Assembly: GCF_016808095.1 (NCBI RefSeq)
Contig: NC_068971.1
Coordinates: 26,122,131-26,186,130, forward strand
Length of the DNA stretch: 64,000 bases
DNA from: Vigna angularis
Lineage: Eukaryota; Streptophyta; Magnoliopsida; Fabales; Fabaceae
Direction: 5' to 3'
Shown: positions 22,861-34,689 of the stretch, in pieces
Layout of the letters: every line of letters starts with the position of its first letter
Numbering within the stretch: position 1 is the stretch's first letter
Program-made: the position numbers and the translations under genes
The notes under the pieces: model-generated
Seen by the model: only the letters and a program-made list of their open reading frames with translations
Told to the model about the DNA's origin: nothing
Database searches by the model: none

Positions 22861-25582
22861 CACATAGCAAGGGTTTGAAACCCCTGAGAAGTATTTGGGG
22901 GTTTGAAATTGCTGGGAGTTAATGGAAGTTTGTAACCGTTGATACTTTAAAGAGGTTATGAAACTACAAGAAGTGACAAGAAATACTAGATAAGATCCAG
23001 TTTTCCAAGAGTTACTCAAAACTGTCGATAGATAATCTGTTAATGACATTGGTTTTATCTAAGAAAAGTCAAACCACAGATATTGTAGTTAATAGAGGTT
23101 AAAACCTCTAAAAACACCAAATAAAATTCTTACTAAAGCCAATTTTTGTTATAGTGACATTTGTTGCACACACCTTAACATCTTAGTACATATTGGTTTT
23201 ATAAGAAACATATGTTTAAATCCTAATAAGTATAGATGACATATATATATATATATATCAACAAACAAAAATTTATTAAAAAATTATAAATAGATAAGTA
23301 TATTAAAATATTTATTATTAATTTATATTATGTATTTATTATCTCACTTATATCTAAATTAAATATAAGAATATATATATAGATAGACCCATCATTATAG
23401 GATGATACATCTCTACATAGAAAATGATTTGGATTAAGAAGAGAATGTCTTCATGTTATAAAGATAAATTTATGTGAATTGAAAATTTCAAATTGGATAC
23501 ATGGTTTTAAAAACCCTTATTGAAAAATGATTGATTTTTGAGTGCCAAAACACATCTTCTTGTTAGGTATAAATAAAGTTTTACATCGGATAAAATAAAA
23601 GATAAACATAAGTTTATATATACACATAAAATATCTTCATTTGTAGAAAATCTTTTGAAATGGTATCAAAAGCAAATCTGTAAGGACTTCACTAGAGTTT
23701 TTTTCATTAAAAAATGATTGATAACTTTTTTGAGAAGAGAAATAATAGTATAATATTCAATCTGTATTCTTCCTGCTCAGTTAAGACGAATATTTGCGTT
23801 ACATTATTCTCTTCTCCAAGTAACCAATTATAAAAGACGCAAACCTGCTACTGCACTGCATAAATTATATTTTTCTTTTGTACGTATTTTCTCTCATTAT
23901 TCTTATACTTTACCACAGATCTTTCTGCATGATTAAAATATTCCCTCTAAATTTGTGTCTTTTGTAGTTTATAAATTATAATATCTTGATTACCTTTTTG
24001 TTAATCCCCACTCCATTAAAATTAAGGGAAGAAAATGTATTATTAGGTATAACTAAGAATATTTATGACATGAAATTCATTTTATTAGATACCACATAAT
24101 GACAATGGTTGTGGGATTTTAATCTGGATGAGTTTAGGAATAGTAAGATTTTATTTGAATCGCGTAACGAGTTTAGATTATCGGCGGAGTATTTGATGTT
24201 GTCTTCTGACTGAGTTTCAAACATATTAAAAAAATTAATGTTTTAAAACATCAAAATTAGTATTCATTAACATATTTTGAAAATTTAATTATAAAATTTA
24301 AATTCAACTTTTTTCATTTAAATAGGATGGCCCAAATTTGTTTCCCGTTCTTATTCTTGACGGTGAGTGAATACTAGTATAAGAACACGTATGCTCTTGT
24401 ATCTATTTCAAATATTAATTAAATAATTTTATAAAAATAAAATTATAATATATATATATATATATATATGTATATAATATTAAATAATTATTATATATAA
24501 TTGAAATTTCATATTAATTATAATATTTATTGCTTTTGCAAATATTGAGAAGAAAAATATTATAACAATTTGAGTAAATTTAGTTATTATCGAATAAGGT
24601 GAACCATTTGAAAGAGGTAATGAAAATTTTTCTAGAAAAAGGTTTTTCGAATAGAGCAAAATTAAGAATCAAAAGAAAGAAAATATATAAGATTTTAGGT
24701 ATCTAGTAAATTAAGGGTTACATAATTTAATTGAATTTTATATTTTCTCCGATACAATTCAATGTTAAAATAAACTAGATTGGGGTGGGGGGAGGGAATA
24801 TGTTATAGATGTTATAATGAGATATTTCAATGAATTTGTTTGATAGATAACAAATGAGTCAAAGAATTAAGAAACAATGAAAAATTATGTAACAAAAAAC
24901 TATTCTTCAAATGAAATTAAACAAAAAATAAATAAATTTTGTAACTTATATAATAAATTAGGGGTGTTTTAATAATTTTAAATGAGATGTATGAGAACAA
25001 ATATAAGTATGTTCAAATATCTAATCTCGTACCTAATTTAAAACAATATATACCTTTTACTAGTATTGGTTTTTAATCGATATAAGAATTTCTCATCCAA
25101 ATCGAAACGAATTCTAATATTACCTAAAATACAAGTTCGTTACATTTTAAGAATGAAATTTAATTAAGTTAATGTATATCCAACAATTGTTTTTCACACA
25201 TTGTGTGATTATATTTTTTTATTTGAAAGTTCAAGAATCTTTCACTATTAGTGATCATGCCTGAAAATACGTATATACGAGGTAAATTTTCTGTTTCTGA
25301 GTATTTTATGTACCAAATATTGTATGGGTTTATGGAGATAGGAGAAAAATATTAAAATTATTTATTAGTTATAAATAAACAATAACTGTAAGTTTATAAT
25401 TTTCAATTTAATTTGCTTAATTAATGAAAGATAATTTTAACGATCGTTCACAAGTATCTAAGCACTTGAAATTTTCTTTTATCGGCATCTAGGTACTTGA
25501 CAAGGATCCATGTAAAATGATTGAAAGAATTAGTAAATTAGACTTCCACGTTGTAATCAGAAAAAGTAAACTTTATCGATAA
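22861..25582. other. AT-rich intergenic sequence with possible MITE debris
   Basis: At 23140-23157 the sequence ends TTTTTGTTATAGTG, resembling another CACTA-like terminus without an identifiable partner. A short inverted repeat (GAGGTTAAAACCTC) lies at 23095-23108. Short (TA)n runs occur at about 23240 and 24448. No coding sequence was recognised. Confidence 0.4.
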
Positions 25583-25587
25583 AGTAT

Positions 25588-25956
25588 TCTACTATATGAT
25601 ATACCGGAGTTAGGAGATATTAATGATTAAGATTGTTTTACACTTTACAAATATATAATATTAATTATTGATTATTGGATTTGATTGTCTAAAGATATAT
25701 TGTGTTAATGTGTTTGACTGCCACAAGCTCTATAAATATACGATTGATATATCATTTTCGAATCTTTTCCTAATCCTTTTCTATCATAATAAAATAGTGA
25801 TCTCTTTATGAAACAAATCTGACTTGAGCGTCGGAGTGAATTTTGCAGGTCAACACACAATCAGAGTAGATTGCGTTCTTGAAGAGGATTGAACGATCCA
25901 ACCATATAGTAGAGCAAGGAAGTACGATCGACCCTCAGACCAATTCAACTGAAACA
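25588..25956 (+). repeat. 5' LTR of the non-autonomous element
   Basis: Pairs with 29386-29781. Shared blocks include ATAAAATAGTGATCTCTTTAT and the GACTTGAGCGTCGGAGTG block near the 3' end. A TATA-like CTATAAATATA lies near 25730, so U3/R can be placed. It ends GAAACA. Confidence 0.85.
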
Positions 25957-25976
25957 TTTTGGCGTCTACCGTGGGG
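25957..25976 (+). other. Primer-binding site
   Basis: TTTTGGCGTCTACCGTGGGG follows the 5' LTR immediately and has the TGGCG core used by several plant Gypsy lineages for tRNA priming. A short frame starting MLGLD at 26016 may be the last trace of a gag start. Confidence 0.65.
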
Positions 25977-26079
25977 TCGAGTGACATCCCCGTGAAACCA
26001 CGAGGAACTAGACGCATGCTCGGTCTCGACATCACTACTTCGAATAATTATCAGGTTTTGCAACAATAGTAAAAAATTC

Positions 26080-28130
26080 CATTATAATTTCTAAAGGCAT
26101 GTCTTTTGTTTTGAGAACTTAACGTTCAATCTTGTTAGGTTCTAATGACTTTTCATTATAATTTATAAATTATAATATTTTGAAAAGCTTACTTTATTTA
26201 ACTCATATTTTTTCTGAGCAAAAATATCTTTGCAGAGGTAGGTTCAAACCTGCATTCAAACTTGTTAGGTTATAATGACTTTTTATTATAATTTATAAAT
26301 TATAGTATATTGAAGTATTTACTTTATCTTGCACAGGAAGGTTCAGTCCTACGTTCAACCTTTCCAATGACTTTTTATTATAATTTTGAAGCCTTTGCTT
26401 TACTTTGTTTAACTCATATTTTTGTGAGTAAAAATATCTCACACAGGAAGGTTCAGTCCTACTTTCTACTTTATTAAGTTCCAATGACTTTTTATTATAA
26501 TTTATAAATTATAATTTTACTTTGTTTAACTTATATTTTTGTGAGTAAAAATATTTCTCACACGTTCTACCTTATCAGGTTCCAATGACTTTTCATTATA
26601 ATTTATAAATTATAATATATTGAAGCGTTTACTTTATTTTGTTTAACTCGTATTGTTGTGAGTAAAAATATCCTATACAGGAAGGTTCGGTCCTACGTTC
26701 AACCTTATCAGGTTCCAATGGCTTTTTATTATAATTTATAAATTATAATATATTGAAGCATTTACTTTATTTTGTTTAATTCATATTTTTGTGAGTAAAA
26801 ATTGTTATTAATGAGGAGCATTGGTGTCTTGAAGATATTATGGTTTTGATGATTCTACAAGATGAAGAACGTGAAAACTTTTGTTGTATTTATTTAAAAG
26901 AATTTTGTAGAATTAATTGTATAGAAATTACTTTGTTAATGTTAGAACTCTTACAAGTTTTCCTGTTTAGAGAGTCTTTGCGCAGATAATCGATTATTTG
27001 GTATAATAATCAATTATTAAAGAGTTGCTCGCGCAAATAATCGATTATTGCTTAGAATAATCAATTATTTCAGTCTGAGTTAGTATTGTCCAAGTCGCGC
27101 AAATAATCGATTATCACTCAAGATAATCAATTATCACTTTTTGAAAACCCCATAACGGACACAAATAATCGATTATCACTTATGATAATAGATTATATTT
27201 GGTAGTTGGGAGTAGTCTTTTCATTTTCTGAACCTTGGGTTATAAATAGTGTTTTCCATAGCTCTTAGGAAGTAACTTTTCATTTGAGAGTATTAGAGCT
27301 TTGTGCCTAAGGAAAACTCTCTGTGAGTGAAAAGAGATCTATGTCATTTAAGAATACAGTTTGTCTGAGGAAGTTCTCAAGTGATAGTGTTTACTCTTGT
27401 CAAGTCTTCTGAATAGGAGAAGCTCGCGCTTTATGTGTCAAAGGTCGGAGCGTTCTCTTCAAGTTGGCAGAGTTGTCTCTTCCGATAGGTTTGTCGAAGG
27501 AAGGTTCTTTTGTTCGTTTGTCGAACGAAAGGTTTTCGTTGTTCTTAATTTTCTATTCATCTTATTGTAATTGTTAAATTCATTTTAGTGAAAAAGTTAA
27601 TCACTCGTTATAGTGATTAAGGACTAGATGTAGAATCTTTTGATTCGAACCAGGATAAAATTTCTGTATTGATTTTCTTGAACTCTCTACTCCCTAAACT
27701 CTCTACACTTTTAGCATACCAACTGTTTGATAAAAGTTCTTTAAGAAAATCAAGATTTTTAATTTTTTAAAATTGACCGAACAAGCTCTTTGCTTTTAAC
27801 AATATGTATCGTACTCTGGGTTTTAATATTTTCGCTGCGCAAAATCGGTACCGGTTGTTCCAACAAAAATACCCTTCACAGGAAGGTCCAGTCCTACGTT
27901 CAACCTTATCAGGTTCCAATGACTTTTCATTATAATTTATAAATTATAAAATAGTGAAGCGTTTACTGTATTTTGTTTAACTCATATTGTTGTCAGTAAA
28001 ACTATCTTGCACAAGAAGGTTCAGACCTATGTTGCGTTTACTTTATTTTGTTTAACTCATTTTTGTGAGTAAAAATATCTCTCCAGGAAGGTTCAGTCCC
28101 TTCCTGCTCGGTCAGTTGGACCACCTACGT
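26080..28130 (+). repeat. Internal tandem array A, units about 110-135 bp
   Basis: Units contain GGTTCAGTCCTACGTTCAAC, CCAATGACTTTTTATTATAA, an AT palindrome, TTTACTTTATTTTGTTTAAC and TTTTTGTGAGTAAAAATATC, in that order. Copies start near 26340, 26450, 26684, 27884 and 28018, with shorter ones between. The array is interrupted by the solo LTR at 26803-27865. Most units hold a 22-bp perfect AT palindrome, for example at 26155-26176. Confidence 0.85.
26803..27865. mobile_element. Solo LTR nested in array A
   Basis: A 1,063-bp element starts TGTTATTAATGAGG and ends GGTTGTTCCAACA. It has a perfect 5-bp target duplication AAAAT at 26798-26802 and 27866-27870, and the host array unit reads through on either side. 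A second copy of the family is at 43147-44111. The region 26975-27195 has four copies of ATAATCGATTAT alternating with degenerate ATAATCAATTAT-like partners. There is no coding sequence. Confidence 0.9.
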
Positions 28131-28487
28131 TCAACCTTATCAGGTTTCAATGGCTTGACTCTCGTGCAAGCATCAACTGGGCACCTCTACCCCGAGCGGT
28201 GCCTATTTATATTATCATAGTCAATGTCCTTATCTATTTTGCAGGTCACAAGGCAGTAAGCACATACAACTCATTCGTGACACATCCTAATACGAATTCT
28301 TCATATTTGGCCTCCGAACGTTCAACCGAGGACCGAAGATGGAACGGACTCGCCCTGCCCGGCCATCCGGCTTCATAACCTAAATTAATTTGATATTAAT
28401 TTGATTGGCTACATTTTTCTGACCCTTCGAATTTGAATTGCTATTTTCTCTTTAATGTAGGTAACAGGACCCTGCGCACTAACCACT

Positions 28488-29222
28488 CGACGAAGCTCCT
28501 CGGTGATTCTATAAAACGAATCCGCCTCAACCACAAATGGACGAAAAGCTCCTCGGTGATTCTATAAAACGAATCTACCCTCAACCTTGAACGGACGGAA
28601 AGCTCCTCGATGATTCTATAAAACGAATCTACCTCAACCATGAACGAATGGAAAGCTCCTTGGTGATTCTATAAAATGAATCTACCTCGACCATGAACGA
28701 ACGGAAAGCTCCTCGGTGATTCTATAAAACGAATCTACCTCGACCTTGAACGAACGGAAAGCTCCTCGGTGATTCTATAAATTGAATCGACCACGAACGA
28801 ACGAAAAGCTCCTCGGTGATTCTATAAAACGAATCTACCTCGACCTTGAACGGACGAAAAACTTCTCGGTGATTGTATAAAACGAATCTACATCGACCTT
28901 GAACGAACGGAAAGCTCCTCGGTGATTCTATAAAATGAATCTTCCTCGACCACGAACGAACAGAAAGCTCCTCGGTGATTCTATAAAACGAATCTACCTC
29001 GACCTTGAACGGACGGAAAGCTTCTCGATGATTCTATAAAACGAATCTACCTCGACCTTGAACGGACGAAAGCTCCTCGGTGATTCTATAAAATGAATCT
29101 ACCTCGACCATGAACGAACGGAAAGCTCCTCTGTGATTCTATAAAATGAATCTACCTCGACCAAGGACGAACAAAAAGCTCCTCGATGATTCTATAAAAT
29201 GAATCTACCTCGACCCAGGGCT
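28488..29222 (+). repeat. Internal tandem array B, about 53-bp unit, 14 copies
   Basis: Fourteen copies of a unit beginning AAGCTCCTCGGTGATTCTAT and continuing AAAACGAATCTACCTCGACC, then a variable GAACGGACG tail. The copies differ by scattered substitutions and one short deletion (near 28780). The array fills the second half of the non-autonomous element up to its polypurine tract. A minus-strand frame over it is only a repeat artefact. Confidence 0.92.
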
Positions 29223-29370
29223 AAAGGAGTTTCAACGACAAAATCCTAGAGTGCACTGCTCAGTTTAGAAAGCAATGAAGAATTAAATAGACTCCCTAAA
29301 TACAACGTGAGTTACCTCTCTTAAACTCATAATAATCCATGCGCACCTCTTCTAATAAAGAGCTTGCTTG

Positions 29371-29385
29371 GGCTTGGGGGGCTTA
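29371..29385 (+). other. Polypurine tract of the non-autonomous element
   Basis: GGCTTGGGGGGCTTA abuts the 3' LTR start TGTATTATA, the expected position for plus-strand priming. Confidence 0.65.
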
Positions 29386-29781
29386 TGTATTATATAAAAT
29401 ATATCGATCAGAGTTAGCAGGCATTAATGGGTAAGATTGTCTTACGCTTTACAAATATACCATATTAATTATTGATTATTGGGTTTGATTGCATAAAAAT
29501 ATATTGCGTTATTGGTTAATCAATGTGTTTGGCTGTCACAAGCCCTATAAATATACAATTGATGTATCATTTTCGAATCGTTTTCTATCATTTTCTAATC
29601 TTTTTCTATCATAATAAAATAGTGATCTCTTTATAAAACATATCTGACTTGAGCGTCGGAGTGTATTTTGCAGGTCAACACACAATCAGAGTAGATTGCG
29701 TTTTTGAAGAAGATTGAATGATCGAAGCATAAAGCAGAATAAGGAAGGACGACCGACCCTCTAACCAATTCAACCGAAACA
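29386..29781 (+). repeat. 3' LTR of the non-autonomous element
   Basis: Begins TGTATTATA, ends CGAAACA, and is followed by the target duplication AGTAT. It is slightly longer than the 5' LTR because of small indels. It has a TATA-like CCTATAAATATA near 29544. Confidence 0.87.
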
Positions 29782-29786
29782 AGTAT

Positions 29787-30062
29787 AAATCTTACTTAAG
29801 CAAAGGAAATAGAAGCACAAATGTTAAAAACCAAAATAAAAAAAAAAATTCTTTTCTTTTGCATTCCGAACCTCATAGCGACTTAAGTTGTGATCAATTC
29901 GTTCAGAATATTATTATGTTTGTTTTAAGCCTAACTTAAATATATTTTTGATTGTAACCGGCCAGTGGGCTGCTGTCTAAACTTATCAAGTTTCTCAATA
30001 GCTACCTGTTAACCACGTACAAACAAGAAATAAAGACAAGAATTTGTTTTTAGATTAGACAG

Positions 30063-30128
<66 letters not shown>

Positions 30129-31330
30129 CTATAGTTAAAGAAGAACGCAAAGAAATGTGAAAAAATATAATACAAAAAGCATATGTCACATATAATTATA
30201 TTGAAATGAGTATTTTAATTGTCTTAGTCTCAACTTCTAAACTATATAATACTATTGAACATGGTAGAATAAAAATAATTTTAAGTCTAATGAAAAATAC
30301 TTTAGATGTTATCTCTTATAGTCGTACCAAATAAATGGTTCTATGATTCCAAAGACAATAATTCCACACTAGAATTCAATCTCATGTTTTTAGTTGTTTC
30401 ATTTGATCCATAACTATTGGTATGTCTAACGTATTTGCATTTTCTATAAACTCATTGAACTGTATTGCCTCTCTCACACTACTACCTTCTTTGGTTGTCT
30501 AACATAAATGAGTGTTTTGAGAACAATGAAGATCAAATAAGACCTGCAATATTATGTAGCTGGAAAACATGTGGGAATTAATAATTATAATACACTCTTC
30601 AATACATTTTTTACACTATTGATGTTATTTAGTTATTAAAAATTAAAAAATTATAAACCAGTTTGAATATATAGTAAAACTTGTAAACGCAATTTCCAAT
30701 ATATTTTCATCAATATTAAAAACTATTTTTAAAAGAGCACGTTAGAGATTTTATTGTAATTATTCATCTAAGAAGCTTCTATGTTTGTTGTAATTAATTA
30801 ATTAATTAATTATGAAAATGTGGCTACCGACACTTTTTCTTCAAACTACCCGCCTCCTTTCTAAATGATAATTATTTTGTAAGAGACGTTCATCAACATT
30901 TTATGGCGAAAATAAGAAAAATAAAATAAATAAGAATTAAGTTCCCATGTGTTACAAATTATTAGGAAAACAAATGAATATTAAAAAAATGGTGCATTTT
31001 GATAATAAAGATGACGATAACCATCTGATAATAAATTATAACTTTTAAAGGTTATAAATATGTTATTATAAGCGAAATTGATTAATTAAAATTAGAGGTA
31101 ATGTACTTTACGAAGAGATAAAAGTATCCAAATTAATAGTTTAGATATACATAAGACCATTTGCAAGCCCAAGACTGGAAAGATGAAAGAGAAAATTGCC
31201 CTAACGATTAATGAGACATCAGAATTTTGGAAAATATTTATGTCAGATGTAACGTGGCTGTGTTCAAGTCTGCTTACTACGTGTGTTTTTTATTTAACAA
31301 CTAGTAATATAATGACTTGAAACTCGTGAG
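29787..31330. other. AT-rich intergenic sequence with a long (TA)n tract
   Basis: (TA)n runs from about 30066 to 30124. A short AATT repeat lies near 30796-30812. No gene or bounded element is seen. Confidence 0.6.
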
Positions 31331-31394
31331 TCAATCTAGTTTATTGTGGTTTTGAGTCAGGTAGGGTTGAGAAAAAATATAAAATTTTTGATGC

Positions 31395-31490
31395 GAACCA
31401 ATTTTGACCCGGCTCACTAAGAATTTGGCTCACACGGATTGAATCTATGGTGAGTCGGGTTGGCTCACAAACCCACTTTTTTTTAATTAA
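31395..31490 (-). mobile_element. hAT-family relic, left part
   Basis: GACCCGGCTCACTAAG and GAGTCGGGTTGGCTCAC match, in inverse orientation, the right part of the complete hAT element at 56363-56997. It is separated from its other half (34515-34679) by the solo LTR 31642-34085. The outer left terminus and the target duplication could not be found. Confidence 0.5.
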
Positions 31491-31641
31491 ATCAAATTAA
31501 TTATTCAAATCTTATTTTTTTTTATTGAAATCAAATTAATTAAATTAATTATTCAAAATGCATAACATTTATTTAGCAATAGAGCCTTTCGCGCGGTTGT
31601 CTTTTCAAAAGTTTCCCTATGCAAATAAAACCCTAAGATTA

Positions 31642-34085
31642 TGTAACATCCCAAAAATACAGTATACAACCATATCATAGAATTTTCACAATTAACAATA
31701 TTACAGATCAGTCTGAGAGAAAAGAGGTACGTTTATGCCCGAACGACCTTACAACAATACTACAGAGTTTAAATTTTACAAAACGGAAGACTAAATCAAA
31801 CGGTTTCAAAACTATGCTTATATCGATCGAATGCATAAAATAAAACTACTCTAACGACCGAATAGTCCTATGGTTCAGCTTTTACTTCCACTTCTTCTAG
31901 AGTCTCTTCCAGCAAACACTTGTCCCCTTCTGCTCACATCCACAAGATGATCATTGCAACAGGAAGGATAACTGGACGGATAACATGACATGACAGGAAA
32001 GTATGGTAAGCTTATGTAATTTAATTAATTCAGTAAAACATATAATTCACATAAATATGAGATAAATCAATACGTCAATCATGCAACAACCAATTATACA
32101 TTTCCATCCATAACCATAAAGTAATACATGCAATGACCGACCACTTTACTCTGACTGTCCGAATTGTATGAATTCTATGTAGCTACGACGTTTGTGCACT
32201 CGGGTGATGTAGTAGCTGGGATGCCCTCAACAGCTGCCACCCGAGGTTAGTCTGTTCCGCCCAAGTTCACCTTATGGACTAGGACCTCCTGCTATTCTCA
32301 CACATGACTTACTCCTCTCTACTTGAGAATGAGTAATCACAAAATATCAGGATAAACGCCAGCTAAGCATAACCACATTCATACTCTACCATTCCAATAT
32401 CCAACCATGAGATATTCCTCCTTGGAATACTCTTTCATATCTATACTATTCCATTCATATCACACTATAAATATCTCATCATACCTTCACATTACATTAG
32501 AATTATCATACCATATTTCAATACTAACATATTTCCTCATCCATCACATTTAAGTATAATCAAACTGAACAGTAAAACAACCACCATTCTTGAGTACGAC
32601 CGAACAGAAAAGATCAACTTAACCTATAAACAAGACCGAACGGAAGAAACTCTCCCTACAGACGAACATGACCGAACGGTCATTTAGAGAGTAAGACTCA
32701 AGCAAGAGTCGAACACATGAACTTATAGCGAACACTTATGATTCAGAACGAACACTATTGGCTTAGACCGCACTCTATTGGCTTATGCCGAGTACTATTA
32801 TTTTAAACCGAACACTAATGGCTTAATACAACTACGATATTGAGCACTAGTATAAAAACGAGTGCTAATAAGAGACCACACAACCCAATAATACCGATCG
32901 CTAACACTATCATAAATGCTAGTACAAGATCGAGTGCTAATACTAGCATACTGCTAGTATAAGACCGAGCGTTAACAAGAACGAGTGTTAGTACAAAACC
33001 GAGCACTATACCGAACGAGCGCTAGTACAAGACCAAGCTCTACTAAGAACGAGCGCTACTGAAAACGAGCACTTGGTTTAAGCACTCTAAAATTACACAA
33101 CAGATATAAGTTGGTCAAACACTAAAATACGAAAATACTTATTTATAAACTGAAAAATAATTATAGGGTCAAAAACTTACATTATATGTAGAGTACTTAA
33201 TTAGACTGACTATTAAATGAAAATAGAAAACTTAATAATTGACCAAACTCTTAAATTTCACTTATACTCAATGAATAACCGATCGGTCATTGACTGAAAA
33301 TCCTTAAAGTATGAGAATTCAGTTCAGACCCTACACTTTCATGAAGAACCGAACGATCACGAATGACGCTCAGCCACAATTACAGAATTTACTTAGAATA
33401 TTGCAGTTTGAAGATCAAACCCTATTTCAACCCAATTCACACCATTTATCAATCATCCACCCATTCATCCAAACATGTAGTAACACGAATATTTCATATT
33501 CATTAAATAATCAAACAAAGTATCATAAAAACATACAACCATTCAGAACAGAGAATCATAATTAAATTATACAAGCTTCCCTTACCTCGAAACCCAAAAA
33601 CTGCTATGATTCTACAATATTGCCTACACTGTCAGAACCTTTATACCCTCCTACAAACCGTTGCTCGGTGAAGAGGAACCCATCATAAAATCAATATTGC
33701 TTGCATGTAACAGAAAAATACATAAATCCTGAAAGGACGAAGGGGTTTAACTTACCACTTCCAAACAACCACTTGATCGGTTTAAAAGAGAGAGCTTGTC
33801 ACCAAGATTATTTAGGTGCTGCCTAAACGACGATCGAAAGAAGAAAAAGATAAGAATTCTTAGAGATAAGAAGAAGATTGTAGAGAGAAGGAGGAGAAAA
33901 TGAAGAACTCAGAAGGTTGAAGATGAATGGTGCATTCAGAAAAAGTGGCACGAAATTTGAAAGTTTGATTTTTATACCACCGTCAAAAACCGATCGGCCA
34001 CTCTGCTGCCCACACCTGTCTTCCCCTTTCTGATTTTCACTAACACCTAGCTTCCATTCAAACAGAGTTTTTAAGGGTTCTGACA
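31642..34085 (-). mobile_element. Long solo LTR (2,444 bp)
   Basis: On the plus strand it begins TGTAACATCCC and ends GGGTTCTGACA, bordered by the perfect 5-bp duplication GATTA at 31637-31641 and 34086-34090. There is no coding interior. The minus strand is the likely sense: TATAAAAA at 33969-33976 is followed by a CT-rich leader (33830-33950). The middle is rich in degenerate GACCGAACG / GAGCGCTAGTAC words (32560-33070). Its length suits large plant Gypsy LTRs. It interrupts an hAT relic. Confidence 0.82.
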
Positions 34086-34514
34086 GATTATAGATTGGAT
34101 AATATTATAGATGGAGATAAAGAAGAAGACGCTTCAAGAGAGCATAATACTATGGATTTATCCATTTAGGATTCCAATTTAATAAATGGATAATATTATA
34201 GACTGGACAATTCAATAATATATCATTTGTTTTATCTTGTTTTTAGACCTATCCACCAACATGACAATTTTATCTTGTGCTATATATTTTTGTTAACGAC
34301 TATATGTAGTTTCTTGGTCAAACGGTTGTGTATGTCTCATTAAACTAAATTGGCAAAATTTTATGCTTGATAGCTTAGAATATATATAACAATATATTTC
34401 TTTTGTTTCATTTTCTTTTATATCAATTGGTCCAATTATTACTGTTTCAATTTGATCGATCAAAGTAACATGTTATAAGAATCTCAAAAGAAGAGGGTGA
34501 AAAAAAGTTAATTA

Positions 34515-34679
34515 AGTGAGCCAATGAGTCAACCCGTTTAACCCACCAACACGTGGTGACGTCGGGTCGAGTTCGAATTTTTTTGGCTCGCTAATAAATG
34601 AGCCGGGTTGAGTTGGCTCACTGAGTGGTCAACCTGTGGTGGGTCGGGTCGGGCCGGGTTACCTGTTTTGAGACCTCTA
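34515..34679 (-). mobile_element. hAT-family relic, terminal part
   Basis: Read on the minus strand it begins TAGAGGTCTCAAAACAGGTA and follows the left end of the hAT element at 56363 along its length (CCCGGC, GACCCACCAC, GTGAGCCAACTCAACCCG, GGGTTAAACGGGTTGACTCA). It is a preserved terminus of a second copy. Confidence 0.65.
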
Positions 34680-34689
34680 GACATAAGGT

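Larger units (their letters stand above)
25588..29781 (+). mobile_element. Non-autonomous LTR retrotransposon with internal tandem arrays
   Basis: Two related LTRs (25588-25956 and 29386-29781) flank an internal region and are bordered by the 5-bp target duplication AGTAT (25583-25587 and 29782-29786). Directly after the left LTR comes TTTTGGCGTCTACCGTGGGG, a primer-binding-site sequence of the kind found in Tat/Athila-like Gypsy elements. Directly before the right LTR is the polypurine tract CTTGGGGGGCTTA. There is no gag or pol frame; the interior is two tandem arrays. A later solo LTR (26803-27865) sits in the first array, so the original element was about 3.1 kb. It would need proteins supplied in trans. 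The left terminal TG has mutated to TC and the LTRs are clearly diverged, so the insertion is old. Confidence 0.85.

Noticed and set aside
23060..23157. A second CACTA element ending TATAGTG
   Set aside because: No matching CACTA start or 3-bp duplication was found, so only possible debris is noted.
28140..28440. Possible gene between arrays A and B
   Set aside because: No open frame with protein character; it is internal sequence of the non-autonomous LTR element.
28488..29222. CRISPR-like or coding repeat in the 53-bp array
   Set aside because: Head-to-tail tandem units without spacers, inside an LTR retrotransposon; the minus-strand frame is a repeat artefact.
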